This document shows, in pieces, positions 23,238 to 38,030 of a stretch of DNA of 64,000 bases. The stretch's first letter is position 1, and each line of letters starts with the position of its first letter. The stretch comes from Tragulus kanchil (lineage: Eukaryota > Chordata > Mammalia > Artiodactyla > Tragulidae), in contig JAIOJX010000032.1 of the NCBI GenBank assembly GCA_022376925.1, forward strand, positions 174,727,479-174,791,478, written 5' to 3'. Under the pieces are notes generated by a model that saw nothing but the letters and a program-made list of their open reading frames with translations, did no database searches and was not told the DNA's origin. A program made the translations under genes and the position numbers.

Positions 23238-25435
23238 GCACATGGTGACTGGATGGATGAGTGAATGAATGAATGGGAAAGGCCTGTCCCTAGACCGTAA
23301 CTTCCCAAGATGCTGCTCTTGCCCTGCTGGTGTTTTGTGCACCTGGCTGTCTAGGGGGACGCTGGGGCCTAAGCGTGAGGCTGTGGTGGAGGCTGGAGGC
23401 CCAGTCCCCTGGCCCGAGGTAACTCCGGGCATCGGAAGCACAGAGCTGACCTCTGCTGCAGGATGCTCTCAGAGTGAGTGGACTGCGGTGGAGTGAGGTT
23501 TCTCACTTGTTAGGCCGCTCTGTTCTCAGCCAGGCTCCTTGGGGCATTTCCTGCACACAGCCTGCAGCTTGCGGCACCGGCCAGCTCGCTGGTGTGCACG
23601 GGGCAGGTGGAATGGTTGGCCGTGGCTGGCTCAGGCCTGGCGGAGGGGCAGCCAGGGGAATGGCAGACCCGACCCAGGCCCTGGGCTCAGGCCTAGGGGT
23701 GAATCTGGGCTCTGCGACCCGGGAGCTGTCTGACCTGGGCCTTCACTTAACAGTGCTGAGGGCGAGCTTCTTTTTCCACATAGACTCTGGGTTAGAGCCC
23801 ACTTTCCACAGTCGCTGTGAGCACTCCCCCAGAGAGCACACGCCCGCCACTGGCTCATGCAGCTGGTGTGAGAGTCAAGCCCACCAAAGTCAAAGACAGA
23901 TGACGCCAGTGTGGGGATCAGTATCCGGCAGCAATCCCCCAAGGCTGTGGGGATACCGACGGGCTGTCCGAGTCTAAAAGGATGTTTGCAGGATGAGGAA
24001 GAAAGGGAGGTACTCCGGGCAGCAGAAACGGCAGGTGCATGGAGGTGTGAGACGCACAGGCAAGGAGAGGAGCGGGAGGGTGGGTGGCCAGGGCGCGGGT
24101 GGGCAGGGAGGCCGGCAGGACCCTAGAGGCTGTGCCCGGTGCTTCCTCTGGGCAGTGATTAGGGAGGATCACTGGCCTGCTCGCCTGCTCTGCCAGGGTG
24201 GCTCAGAGGTGGAGCGTCTGGCTTCTCTGGAGTCACCTGGCTCCCAGCATGCTCCAGGGGGCGGAACGGGGCCAGCAGGGAGGCGTGGGCGTGCAGGGTG
24301 CGGCCTGCCTGGCGAGCCCGGGGAGCGGGTGTGTAGAGCACATGGTGACTGGATGGATGAGTGAATGAATGGGAAAGGCCTGTCCCTAGACCGTAACTTC
24401 CCAAGATGCTGCTCTTGCCCTGCTGGTGTTTTGTGCACCTGGGTGTCTAGGGGGGCGCTGGGGCCTAAGCGTGAGGCTGTGGTGGAGGCTGGAGGCCCAG
24501 TCCCCTGGCCGAGGTAACTCCGGGCATCGGAAGCACAGAGCTGACCTCTGCTGCAGGATGCTCTCAGAGTGAGTGGACTGCGGTGGAGTGAGGTTTCTCA
24601 CTTGTTAGGCCGCTCTGTTCTCAGCCAGGCTCCTTGGGGCATTTCCTGCACACAGCCTGCAGCTTGCGGCACCGGCCAGCTCGCTGGTGTGCACGGGGCA
24701 GGTGGAATGGTTGGCCGTGGCTGGCTCAGGCCTGGCGGAGGGGCAGCCAGGGGAATGGCAGACCCGACCCAGGCCCTGGGCTCAGGCCTAGGGGTGAATC
24801 TGGGCTCTGCGACCCGGGAGCTGTCTGACCTGGGCCTTCACTTAACAGTGCTGAGGGCGAGCTTCTTTTTCCACATAGACTCTGGGTTAGAGCCCACTTT
24901 CCACAGTCGCTGTGAGCACTCCCCCAGAGAGCACACGCCCGCCACTGGCTCATGCAGCTGGTGTGAGAGTCAAGCCCACCAAAGTCAAAGACAGATGACG
25001 CCAGTGTGGGGATCAGTATCCGGCAGCAATCCCCCAAGGCTGTGGGGATACCGACGGGCTGTCCGAGTCTAAAAGGATGTTTGCAGGATGAGGAAGAAAG
25101 GGAGGTACTCCGGGCAGCAGAAACGGCAGGTGCATGGAGGTGTGAGACGCACAGGCAAGGAGAGGAGCGGGAGGGTGGGTGGCCAGGGCGCGGGTGGGCA
25201 GGGAGGCCGGCAGGACCCTAGAGGCTGTGCCCGGTGCTTCCTCTGGGCAGTGATTAGGGAGGATCACTGGCCTGCTCGCCTGCTCTGCCAGGGTGGCTCA
25301 GAGGTGGAGCGTCTGGCTTCTCTGGAGTCACCTGGCTCCCAGCATGCTCCAGGGGGCGGAACGGGGCCAGCAGGGAGGCGTGGGCGTGCAGGGTGCGGCC
25401 TGCCTGGCGAGCCCGGGGAGCGGGGTGTGTAGAGC
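23238..25435 (+). repeat. Tandem direct duplication D3 (period about 1095-1100 bp)
   Basis: Copy 1 is 23238-24337 and copy 2 is 24338-25435. They differ by one GAAT unit and single-base indels close to the junction. The content is unique intron. The pair abuts with only a few bases of shared sequence (AGAGC/GCACATGG). Confidence 0.93.
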
Positions 25436-26290
25436 CCTGCAGCTGAGCCCTGCTCCCAGGCGGCCTCACCGGAGGGCAGACGGTGCAGCCTGGGCAGGCT
25501 CACCCCGCCCCAAGCAGACGCCCTCGTCCTGCCTGCGATGACTCCAGGACACCGACCGCGGGGGGCCAGCGGACGGCTGACACAGGCAGGGGGGATCCTG
25601 AAGCACGCGTGTGTCCATCACTGCGCTGGGGGCAGAGCCCTGGCAGTGGACAAGACCGGCCCGGCCTCGGTCCTCAGGGAGCCTGGAATCCAGCCCGGAT
25701 GATGCATTTTAAATAAATAACCCAAGGCCAGTCAGGTGGCCTCGGGCAACTGACTTCTGCTCTCTATCGCTCCTGTAAACGGTCATGGGCACAATGACCA
25801 CGAGACTACGTGGGGCGAGGCGGCTTCTAAGCCCCCATGTCAGCTGCTCTTGCATGCTTCTCTCTCCCAGGCACCTTGAACTGGACCCCAGCAACGCTCA
25901 TGTTTTTCATGAAATGACTGAGTGGGTTCTCAGGTACTCTCATCTTCCCCTAGGATTCGAGAGCTGCGTCCCTAGTGGACAAAGGGTGGCTCCCGCTTGT
26001 TCCGTGAATGAATGAAAGGCCCGTGTAGGACATGCCTGCCTGCCGGTCCATTCAGCCCTATCTTTCCTGGTCCCCTACTTCCTGGACTGATGGGAGCTGG
26101 GGTCCAGGGATGGCAGCGGCCGCTGTCTGGAGCTCCGGGTTCGAGGATTCCGAGGGCGACAGGGCAAGCGCAGGGTGGATTGGTGATGTCTGCCGCAGGC
26201 GCTGGCGGAGGGGCCTTGGCTGTGTTAGACTGAGGCTGGCTCTGCACGTCACCCCCCCGGAGACCAGTAAGAAGGAGCAGCAGTCAGCAG
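25436..26290. other. Unique intron, no recognised element
   Basis: GC-rich with a short A/T run at 25710-25722. Nothing recognisable. Confidence 0.4.
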
Positions 26291-26505
26291 TGCTTCCCAG
26301 GTGGCGCTCGTGGCAGAGAACTCGCCTGCCAGTGTAGGAGATGCCGGAGACGGGGGTTCAGTCCCCGGGTGGGGAAGATCTCCCCGAGGAGCGCATGGCA
26401 CCCTGCTGCAGGACTCTTGCCTGGAGAGCCCCCCGGGCAGAGGAGCCTGGCGGGCTGCCGTCCACGAGGTCGCAGAGTTGGACACGACTGAGAGCGCACC
26501 CCTTA
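26291..26505 (+). mobile_element. Bov-tA-type SINE
   Basis: TGCTTCCCAGGTGGCGCTCGTGG, GGTTCAGTCCCCGGG, GACTCTTGCCTGGAGAGCC and GTCGCAGAGTTGGACACGACTG in order. GC-shifted relative to the family. Confidence 0.9.
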
Positions 26506-27761
26506 CGTCTCCATGAGATAATCGGCAGGATTTCACCGAGTTGTTGCAACTCTAGCCAAGAACAACACATCTCCACATTCACTCACACGTGCTGGGATGA
26601 AAGATAAGATCCCAAGGCACACACAACTGCCCTGTCTCCCGCCCCAGGTCCCCTGACTTGGGAGGGGCCAGCTCGGCACCCTTTCCTCTTTGGACCAGGC
26701 TTTTCTCGAGAGCACAGCTGTGGCTCTGGGCTGATCACCGTCTCTCTTCCAATCCTCAGTCTCCTCATCTGTGGAACGGTGCTGCTGACAGCCCTTGGCC
26801 TTGGGGTCATTGGGAGGACGGGTGTCCTGCTGCGGGCTTGCTCTTGGAAGGGGTCAGTGACGGCTGATTGTTACTGCAGTCGTGATTCCCCTGCGTGCCA
26901 CCTCCTCTCTCGGAGAGGCGGAGGGTTGTTTGATGGCACGCCTTCAGAACATGCAGGAGTGCTGGTAGATTTCATCGATGACTGTGCTCAGAAATGATAG
27001 GAATAGGAAGCTTACGAAGGTCCCCCACCAAGGAAACCAATTGACGTTATCTTTCCGGGATCACGAAAGGGGAAACACGGTTTAAGAAGGGGTCTACACG
27101 TCAGAGCGGATTATCATTTGGGGACTGAGGAGACTGTTACAGGCATAGACTCTGCTGGAGGGCTGGGTGGTCGGCCAGTGAACCCAGCCCTCTTCTTGGG
27201 CACTGGGCATCCTAACGTCCAGAGCGGGGAAGGGGAGCCCTGGCTCATCACCCCTCCACCAGGGCCTGAGGGGCGCGTTGTCCCGTGGCCTCCCTTTCTC
27301 TCGTGACACATTTCCACTCTGGGTACAAGCCCGTGGTGGACCCGGCTGGGTTCTGTCTAAGGGTAATCAACGCCTTTCCCTGGGAGGACACACACAGTGG
27401 GGCAGGAACGTTTTCATTGTGAAACAGGCCCCGACAGGTGTGCAGAGGATGATCCATCTCACAGGTGGTGCTGGGGGGCCGCTGGGACGGAGCCAGGAGC
27501 CGGGAAGCCTGAGCAGGGCTGTGACTGTCCCCTTGATGGCTGGGGTGGGGGGTTCGTTGGGGCTCTTGCTTCTTTGAGCTGCAGCATCATCGTGTGTCAG
27601 CAGGGGTGGGGTCCTGGCCTGCACATCCCGCCCCACCGCCTCAGAGGTCGTGAAATGTGCTGAAGGCTGTAAGAAGGCCAAACCAACTGTCAAGTGCTTT
27701 GCAAACAGTAGAGGGCCATGTGAAGCCAAGATTCAGGTCTTTCTTCAGTATCCAAGTGTCA
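26506..27761. other. Unique intron with a small MIR-like relic
   Basis: CTCAGTCTCCTCATCTGTGGAACGG at about 26755-26780 is MIR-like. 26985-27110 is AT-richer and repeat-free. No gene seen. Confidence 0.4.
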
Positions 27762-27952
27762 GGACTCTCAGTTGGTGGCTCAGATGGTAAAGAATCCGCC
27801 TGCATTGCAGGAGACCTGGGTTCGATCCCTGGGCTGGGAAGATCCTGTGGAGAAGGGAAAGGTGACCCACTCCAGTATTCCTACCTGGAGAATTCCATGG
27901 CTCATCCAGGGGTCGCAAAGAGTTGGACCCGAACCTGAGTGGCTTTCACTTG
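27762..27952 (+). mobile_element. Bov-tA-type SINE
   Basis: GTTGGTGGCTCAGATGGTAAAGAATCCGCC, GGTTCGATCCCTGGGCTGGGAAGATCC, TACCTGGAGAATTCCATGG and GTCGCAAAGAGTTGGA are present. Confidence 0.92.
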
Positions 27953-28069
27953 GGAAGGGAAAGGCCCTGGCTGGCGATCACTCCAGGCCCTGCTTGAGCT
28001 GGGAGGCGGGGTCCGCTTGTGGCGTCCCCGCAGGCAGGAATACTCTCCTGTTTGGTATCACTCGGCCTT

Positions 28070-28440
28070 AGGAGAGCTCTCTTAAACTCCTGTTCTCTAT
28101 TACAGCCTTTTATTGAATAATAACTCAATTAAAGGTGTGCTTTTTATTGACCATCCCTGATACCTTTATTAGTATTATTAGAGGAACCAGCATAATAAGG
28201 AGGAGCAATTATTTAAATGCTCGTTACAGAAAAGAAAAAAAAAAAAAACCCCAGCACACCTAGTAGCAGAGGGAGGTCAGCATTGCCTTGCAGGAGCCCC
28301 GCTGTGTGTTGGTTCCGAAGAGCCACAATAAAACATGACATTCCCTCAACATTTGCAAGTTTCTCCTTCCCTGGAGCCTCTAGTGCATTAGGCCGACTGC
28401 ATTAAAGTTCCTCCAGGGTTATTTTTACTGCCAGAGTGAC
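28070..28440. promoter_or_regulatory. Candidate conserved intronic regulatory element
   Basis: AT-rich, repeat-free except an A-run at 28231-28247. It holds many TAAT/ATTA cores (TTATTGAATAATAACTCAATTAAAGG, TTATTAGTATTATTAG, AATTATTTAAATG) and GCATTAAAGTTCC. Resembles deeply conserved enhancer DNA in composition, but conservation is untested. Confidence 0.4.
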
Positions 28441-28655
28441 ACACGAACACACCCCTGAAACATCCACGGCTAGGCACAAGATGAATAATAAAGCACGAAA
28501 GTTACAAAGCCCATCCAGAGTGCACGCGCACGTGGTGATGTGTGAATTTGGTAGGACCGCGTGGGATCTCCCTTGTTTCCCCAGCTGTCTTCAGAAGCAG
28601 CATGGTATTCCCATTCTCCTGATGAGTACATGAGACCGAGAGAGGGGAAGGGACT

Positions 28656-28861
28656 TGATGGACATTGTCGTTTAGTCACTCGGTCGTGTCCGACTGTTTC
28701 TTTGTGACCCCGTGGACTGTCGTCCACCAGGCTCCTCTGTCCATGGAATGCGGCAGGCATACTGCACACTGCAGTGGGCTGCCACGTACTCCTCCCGACC
28801 CAGGGATCAAGGCAGGCGGACTCTTCACCACTGAGCCCCCTGCGGGCCCCCTGATGGACAT
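28656..28861 (-). mobile_element. Bov-tA-type SINE (reverse) with target-site duplication
   Basis: TTAGTCACTCGGTCGTGTCCGACTG...GTGACCCCGTGGACTG...GGCTCCTCTGTCCATGG...CCCGACCCAGGGATC, ending CACTGAGCC. Flanked by TGATGGACAT at 28656-28665 and 28852-28861. Confidence 0.92.
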
Positions 28862-29171
28862 GATGCAGGGAATGGCGAGGGATGAGCTTCCGCTGCTGTT
28901 CAGGGTTCCAGTTCTAGTAACAGATCTCAGGGAAGGTTTCAGGTTTGAGAAAAACACAAGGGCCTCCCTTGAGAGTCAGCACAGCAAAAAAGATCCAGCG
29001 TGGGTTTCTGCCAGCGGATACCAAAAACGGCTGTGAAAGAAAAGAAAGGAAGGAAACAGGGATTCACACGGGCCATGGGTTCTGAGTCGCCAACGATGCA
29101 GTGATCCAAATGCAGCTGACATTTCCAGGGCTGTAGGCCAGGCTTGACATTGCTGGCTAAGTCACCTCAGA

Positions 29172-29372
29172 GCTTCCCTGGTGACTCAGATGGTGAAGAA
29201 TCTGCCTGCCATGCAAGAGACCCGGGTTCGATCCCTGGGTCGGAAAGATCCCCTGGAGAAGAGAATGGCTACCTACTGCAGCATTCTTGCCTGGAGAATC
29301 CCACGGACCGGAGCCTGGCAGGCTCCAGTCCACGGGGTCGCAAAGAGTCGGACAGGACTGAGTAACACTTTA
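29172..29372 (+). mobile_element. Bov-tA-type SINE
   Basis: GCTTCCCTGGTGACTCAGATGGTGAAG, CCGGGTTCGATCCCTGGGTCGG, TTCTTGCCTGGAGAATCCC and GGTCGCAAAGAGTCGGACAG in order, full length. Confidence 0.93.
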
Positions 29373-30050
29373 CAACTTCCAAGTCTCTTCAAAATAATGT
29401 AGGCGTCGACCTCTCAGTCGGAACCTCGGTGGTAGCGGGTTGGGGCGTGGACCCTATCCGGGTCATCAGCAAAGCTGGCACCTGCTGGAACTTCTAGCTC
29501 ACTTTTGAGCGGGTGGCCCTGAGCTCCAGGAGTGGGCACAGCCCTCCTGGGTCCAAAGCAGCCCTCTTGCCCGGGGTCTTCTGCCGCACTTAAAAATGAG
29601 CTGTCCATGACTGTGTGACATTCTTTAAACTATTTAGTGTTTTTGAATAGCGGAATGTTCTGAGTAGCTCTTCAAAGCCTTTCTGACATTGTTCAGTTTT
29701 CAAAAGTGAGCAGTCCCAGTGCTCAAGGCTACTTCTCAGCGAGAGATAACCGTGAAGTGGAAGTATGGAAATGAACATTTTATTTAAAAAAGTAAGTTAT
29801 GGGGGAGAGTGGAAAGTGTTGTCTAGGGAAGGCCTTGGAGGATAGGGAGGTTTAAGAACGTCGGAAGCTGTCAGATCCTGGGAAGACCGTCTCCTGCAGT
29901 GAATCTTGTCGTGGCACGGAGGGAGGTGAGGGACCAAGTGAGTTCGAGGGTAAGGGAATAGAGCTTGCCCTGGCCTGGCCAGGGACCCCGGAATCTGATT
30001 TAATGGATGCACAGAGCTCTTCCCCAGCTGGTGATGAATTTCGGAGAGAT
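29373..30050. other. Unique intron, no recognised element
   Basis: Mixed composition, AT-richer at 29610-29800. Nothing recognised. Confidence 0.4.
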
Positions 30051-30263
30051 AACTTCCTCCTTGGGCTTCCCTGGTGGCTCAGTGGTAAAGAATCTGCCTG
30101 CCAATGCAGGAGACACAGGTTCGATCCCTGGGTTGGGAAAAAACCCTACAGGAGGAAATGGCAACGCCCCTGGTATTTTTGCCTGGGAAATCCCACGGAC
30201 AGCGGAGCCTGCCTGGAGTCCGACACGACTGAGCGACTAAACTAGAAGCAAAACTTCCTCCTT
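30051..30263 (+). mobile_element. Bov-tA-type SINE with target-site duplication
   Basis: GGGCTTCCCTGGTGGCTCAGTGG, GGTTCGATCCCTGGGTTGGG, TTTTTGCCTGGGAAATCCC and TCCGACACGACTGAGCGACT in order. Flanked by AACTTCCTCCTT at 30051-30062 and 30252-30263. Confidence 0.95.
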
Positions 30264-30727
30264 AGAAACTGCAGTAAGTTAGTTTCATAAATGTCTTTCA
30301 CTCTGTTTTTTAAAATAAGAAATGGAAACATCTGAGATCTTTAGAACATGCAGCTACATGCTTCTCAGCAGCTGCTGTTTGAGGTTTAAAAAAATGTATT
30401 TTAACCGGCCATTTCATTCCTGCCCTGCCTAAGAATTTTGCACCGTTTTCTGATCCCCGCATTCCTCAGGGGCAGTAGAACTTTCCAGAAAACATGTGGC
30501 CATCAGGACAAGAAACAGGAAGTGCTCTGGAGAGACCCAAGGAAATGAAGGTGATGAAGAAAGAGATTACAGGAAGGGAGGTGGCCCGACTTAAAAACAC
30601 GAGGAGCCGGAGGTGCCGTGTGCGGGACTCGGTCACTGAGAGTGGCTGGAGCCCAGGGGCAGGGCACAGAGCACTCTTTTTTTAAAAAAAATATATTACT
30701 TTTTGAATTATAGTTGAAACCAATGCA

Positions 30728-31360
30728 TTTTTAAAAATTATTTATTAGCTGTGCGGGGTCTTGGCTGCTGGGTGGGCTTTTTTTTTTTAAAGATTTATTT
30801 ATTTATATTTATTTTGGGTGGGGATTGGGTTGGGGGGCAGAGTGGGCGGGCCACTTCTATTGGTCTTTCATTTCTCTATTTTCATCCGTTTTTGTTCTTT
30901 GGCTCCTATGGGCCTCCCATCGCGGTGGTCTCTGTCGTCGCAGAGCGCCAGCTCTGGGTACACGCGCCCCAGAGCTCCGGCTCAGTGATTGGACACATTG
31001 GTCCAGCCGCTCCGTGGCACGTGGGATCTTCCCAGGCCAGGGCTCGAACCGGCGCCCCCTGCACTGCAAGGCGGTGTCTTTACCCACTGGACCACCAGGG
31101 GAAGCCCTGGGTGGGCTTTTTCTCCCGTCGCGGTGCTTGGGCTTCTGGCGCGGTGGCTTCTCTTGCTGCAGAGCACAGGCTCTAGGCTGAGCAGGCTCAG
31201 TCCTGGCACTCCTGGGCTCTAGAGCACAGGCTCAGTCGTTGTGGCACACGTGCTTAGTTGCTCTGTGGCTTGGAGGCTCTTATCCAATCAGGAGGCGAAC
31301 CCGTGTCTCCTGCCCTGGCTGACGGACTCGGTACCACGGAGCCACCAGGGAAACCCAGCG
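30728..31360 (-). mobile_element. CHR-1-type SINE (reverse), split by a younger SINE
   Basis: Outer parts at 30728-30782 (ATTTATTAGCTGTGCGGGGTCTTGGCTGCTG) and 31107-31360 (GGCTTCTCTTGCTGCAGAGCACAGGCTCTAGG..GTTGTGGCACACGTGCTTAGTTGCTC..GAGCCACCAGGGAAACCC) form one reversed CHR-1-type element. It is interrupted at 30783-31106. Confidence 0.82.
30783..31106 (-). mobile_element. CHR-2-type SINE inserted into the CHR-1 element
   Basis: On the minus strand GGGCTTCCCCTGGTGGTCCAG, then box B GGTTCGAGCC, CHR-2 body and an A-rich tail. The insertion is bounded by CTGGGTGGGCTTTTT at 30768-30782 and 31107-31121, a 15-base target-site duplication copied from the older element. Confidence 0.88.
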
Positions 31361-32233
31361 TGCTCTTTAGCTGGAAGGTCTGTGACCTTGTGGGAGGTGG
31401 CGCTTCATTTGTGTGGTTCCCTCCTGTGTTAGGGCTGTTTTCTTTATCTTCTTATTTATTGCCTCTTTATTCTACCTTGTTCCAGAAGAGGGCTTGAGGA
31501 GGACGAAATAGGATGGCTTCTGGCCAGCTCTCCCGTGAGGCTGCGGGGAACAGTTGTGCCCCTTACATATAATAACAAGTCGGGACAGGAGGTGGTGCCT
31601 CCCAGAAGGCTCTGCCTCTCTGAGCTGCCGCATCGTCACGTGCCAGCAGGGATGTGGTCCTGGCCTGGCCTTCCTCAGCAGAAATGTGCCCCAAAGTGGC
31701 CTTAGCGGGGTATCTCGCAGGAAGGGAAGGCTGGGGTGTTGGTGCGGCCTTATGGCTCCCACAGGGAGCCACGCGGCTGCCCAGGACCTTGGCAAGGCCT
31801 CTCTGTCTGTTTCTGGGGGAGAATTCTCCTGAGGAGCTCCGGCTTGGGGAACTGAATTAAAAGCATACAGGTCGGGAGAAGGAAGTTGCCCAGACGCTCT
31901 GGAGAAAGAAAATGGCCTCAGAAACCCTCTTGGAGCTGGGTTTAAACATGCGGTGAAGCTGAACTTTGGAATTCGTTTCTACTTTCGGCCCATCCCCTCA
32001 CCCCCACCTGCTGGTCTTCTCAGACCAAATGCATAAACATGTTTCCTCCTGGACACGCACATGCAGTGATCCCCGTGGACCACCAGACTTGGAAGGCATG
32101 CCTTGGTTTCCGGCGGTGGGTGATATGGCCCAGTTGGTTCTGTGTCTCACACAACCTCCACCCTGCACCCCCGAAGACCCCTACACACTGCGTGACTCAG
32201 GGAGGTCCAGGCCCTTTGAAGCGGTCAAGTCGA
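31361..32233. other. Unique intron, no recognised element
   Basis: Mixed composition with no gene, RNA or repeat family recognised. Confidence 0.4.
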
Positions 32234-34483
32234 GCCCGTCTGGAACTTGGGGCGTGCGGTGTTTACTCTAAAGGGTGAAGCCCCCAGGAAACATCATCCA
32301 AGCGTGGGGAACCAACAAACCTAAAATACATCTCTGTATGGGATTTCAGAAGTCCTTCATCTCTGGGGGAGAGGCTGTGCTCCCCTCCCCCTCCCGCTCC
32401 CAGGTTTGGAAACGAACACGCCCCTTTGGCCCTACCCGGGAGTCTGCGGCTCCTGTGCTCTTATCAGTGTGAACATCTTCCAGGTACAAGAAAGCCTGAA
32501 AAAACAAAAAGGGGTTTTCAAGATCTCGGCTGTGCTGTCGTGTTCCTTTCTCCTTCCCCGGCCAGCAGGCGCATCTGATGGGAGAGGGCAGGGCCTGCCC
32601 GCACCTGCCCTCTTCCCGTGGAGCGCTAGGAGAGCTTCAGGCGGGAGGAGCAGCCGGTGTCCCCCGCAGGCGGAGAGAGCCGGCCAAAGACAGGTTCTCG
32701 TTGGAAGGTGCAGGCTCCATTTTGTGCCTGCCCCCGTGATGGACAGAGACAGGGCCGCGCTGGCTCCATGCCGCCAGCGTCCGCTAAGATTGGCTCCCGA
32801 CGTCAGGGCCAGTCTGTAACAAACTCACACTTGCCACCATTCATCCTGACCGCCCTGTCAGATGTGACATTCTTTCACTCATTCCTCTGGCAAAGGACCC
32901 CGTGTACCCCTAGCCCGCTCCCCGGAGGTCCCTGGAGGCCCCATTCCGTGCTGTGGCCAGGGTGTGTGTGTATGAGGGCAGTGGTGGGGGCCGGAGGCCT
33001 GGGCACCTGACACCTCAGTGATGTTCTTGCAATGCATCCGTGTGTACGTTCGATGGTGCTTTATGCACAGACACCGGTGTAGAAACCCTAGGATTTCCTG
33101 GAGTGGGCCCATCATGCGGGCCTAAATGAGGTAGACATCTGGCCATTTCTCTTAAAAGGTCTGCAGGGTGGTTGAGTTTGTGTTGTTAAGAACCTCCTTG
33201 GATCAGAGATTGCCTTAGGCGTGACTGGAGTGTGGGAGGGGTGATGTCTTGTTCCCCAGGGAGGGTGGGCAATGCCTGGAGAGCTTTGTGACCCTGGTGA
33301 TTGGGAGGGGATGGAGTGTGACTGGCTTTGGTGGGTAGGCGTCCAAACATCCAAGGAGGCCCGTCTGGAACTTGGGGCGTGCGGTGTTTACTCTAAAGGG
33401 TGAAGCCCCAGGAAACATCATCCAAGCGTGGGAACCAACAAACCTAAAATACATCTCTGTATGGGATTGCAGAAGTCCTTCATCTCTGGGGGAGAGGCTG
33501 TGCTCCCCTCCCCCTCCCGCTCCCAGGTTTGGAAACGAACACGCCCCTTTGGCCCTACCCGGGAGTCTGCGGCTCCTGTGCTCTTATCAGTGTGAACATC
33601 TTCCAGGTACAAGAAAGCCTGAAAAAACAAAAAGGGGTTTTCAAGATCTCGGCTGTGCTGTCGTGTTCCTTTCTCCTTCCCCGGCCAGCAGGCGCATCTG
33701 ATGGGAGAGGGCAGGGCCTGCCCGCACCTGCCCTCTTCCCGTGGAGCGCTAGGAGAGCTTCAGGCGGGAGGAGCAGCCGGTGTCCCCCGCAGGCGGAGAG
33801 AGCCGGCCAAAGACAGGTTCTCGTTGGAAGGTGCAGGCTCCATTTTGTGCCTGCCCCCGTGATGGACAGAGACAGGGCCGCGCTGGCTCCATGCCGCCAG
33901 CGTCCGCTAAGATTGGCTCCCGACGTCAGGGCCAGTCTGTAACAAACTCACACTTGCCACCATTCATCCTGACCGCCCTGTCAGATGTGACATTCTTTCA
34001 CTCATTCCTCTGGCAAAGGACCCCGTGTACCCCTAGCCCGCTCCCCGGAGGTCCCTGGAGGCCCCATTCCGTGCTGTGGCCAGGGTGTGTGTGTATGAGG
34101 GCAGTGGTGGGGGCCGGAGGCCTGGGCACCTGACACCTCAGTGATGTTCTTGCAATGCATCCGTGTGTACGTTCGATGGTGCTTTATGCACAGACACCGG
34201 TGTAGAAACCCTAGGATTTCCTGGAGTGGGCCCATCATGCGGGCCTAAATGAGGTAGACATCTGGCCATTTCTCTTAAAAGGTCTGCAGGGTGGTTGAGT
34301 TTGTGTTGTTAAGAACCTCCTTGGATCAGAGATTGCCTTAGGCGTGACTGGAGTGTGGGAGGGGTGATGTCTTGTTCCCCAGGGAGGGTGGGCAATGCCT
34401 GGAGAGCTTTGTGACCCTGGTGATTGGGAGGGGATGGAGTGTGACTGGCTTTGGTGGGTAGGCGTCCAAACATCCAAGGAGGC
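32234..34483 (+). repeat. Tandem direct duplication D4 (period about 1123-1125 bp)
   Basis: Copy 1 is 32234-33358 and copy 2 is 33359-34483. Single-base losses in copy 2 lie in its first 120 bases (for example GAAGCCCCAGG against GAAGCCCCCAGG), facing the junction. Copy 2 overlaps the first copy of D5 at 34374-34483, so that segment occurs three times. Confidence 0.93.
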
Positions 34484-34727
34484 ACAGGCGAGCCCCTCCC
34501 TCCCACCGCTAAGAATCAGTCTACAGGACGGCTGCACTTGGCCTCAGGTCTTTGACGCAGCTGGCAGTTCTGTACCTCCCATTACTGGAATCAGACATTC
34601 TCACAGGCACATCTCCTTTGGCTTCGGAGATGACGCGTTTAAAGACGCCGCACTGTATTCTCAGGGCACAAAGCGACCTCTCCCGTTGCAGAGGTCACCA
34701 GCCCGTCCACAGAGCCGGGTCGTCTAG

Positions 34728-35816
<1,089 letters not shown>

Positions 35817-35819
35817 TAG

Positions 35820-38030
<2,211 letters not shown>

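Noticed and set aside
1..34373. Upstream BCL11B exons in the window
   Set aside because: No frame with the N-terminal motif, the C2HC finger or the preceding exon's Pro/Ser-rich segment was found.
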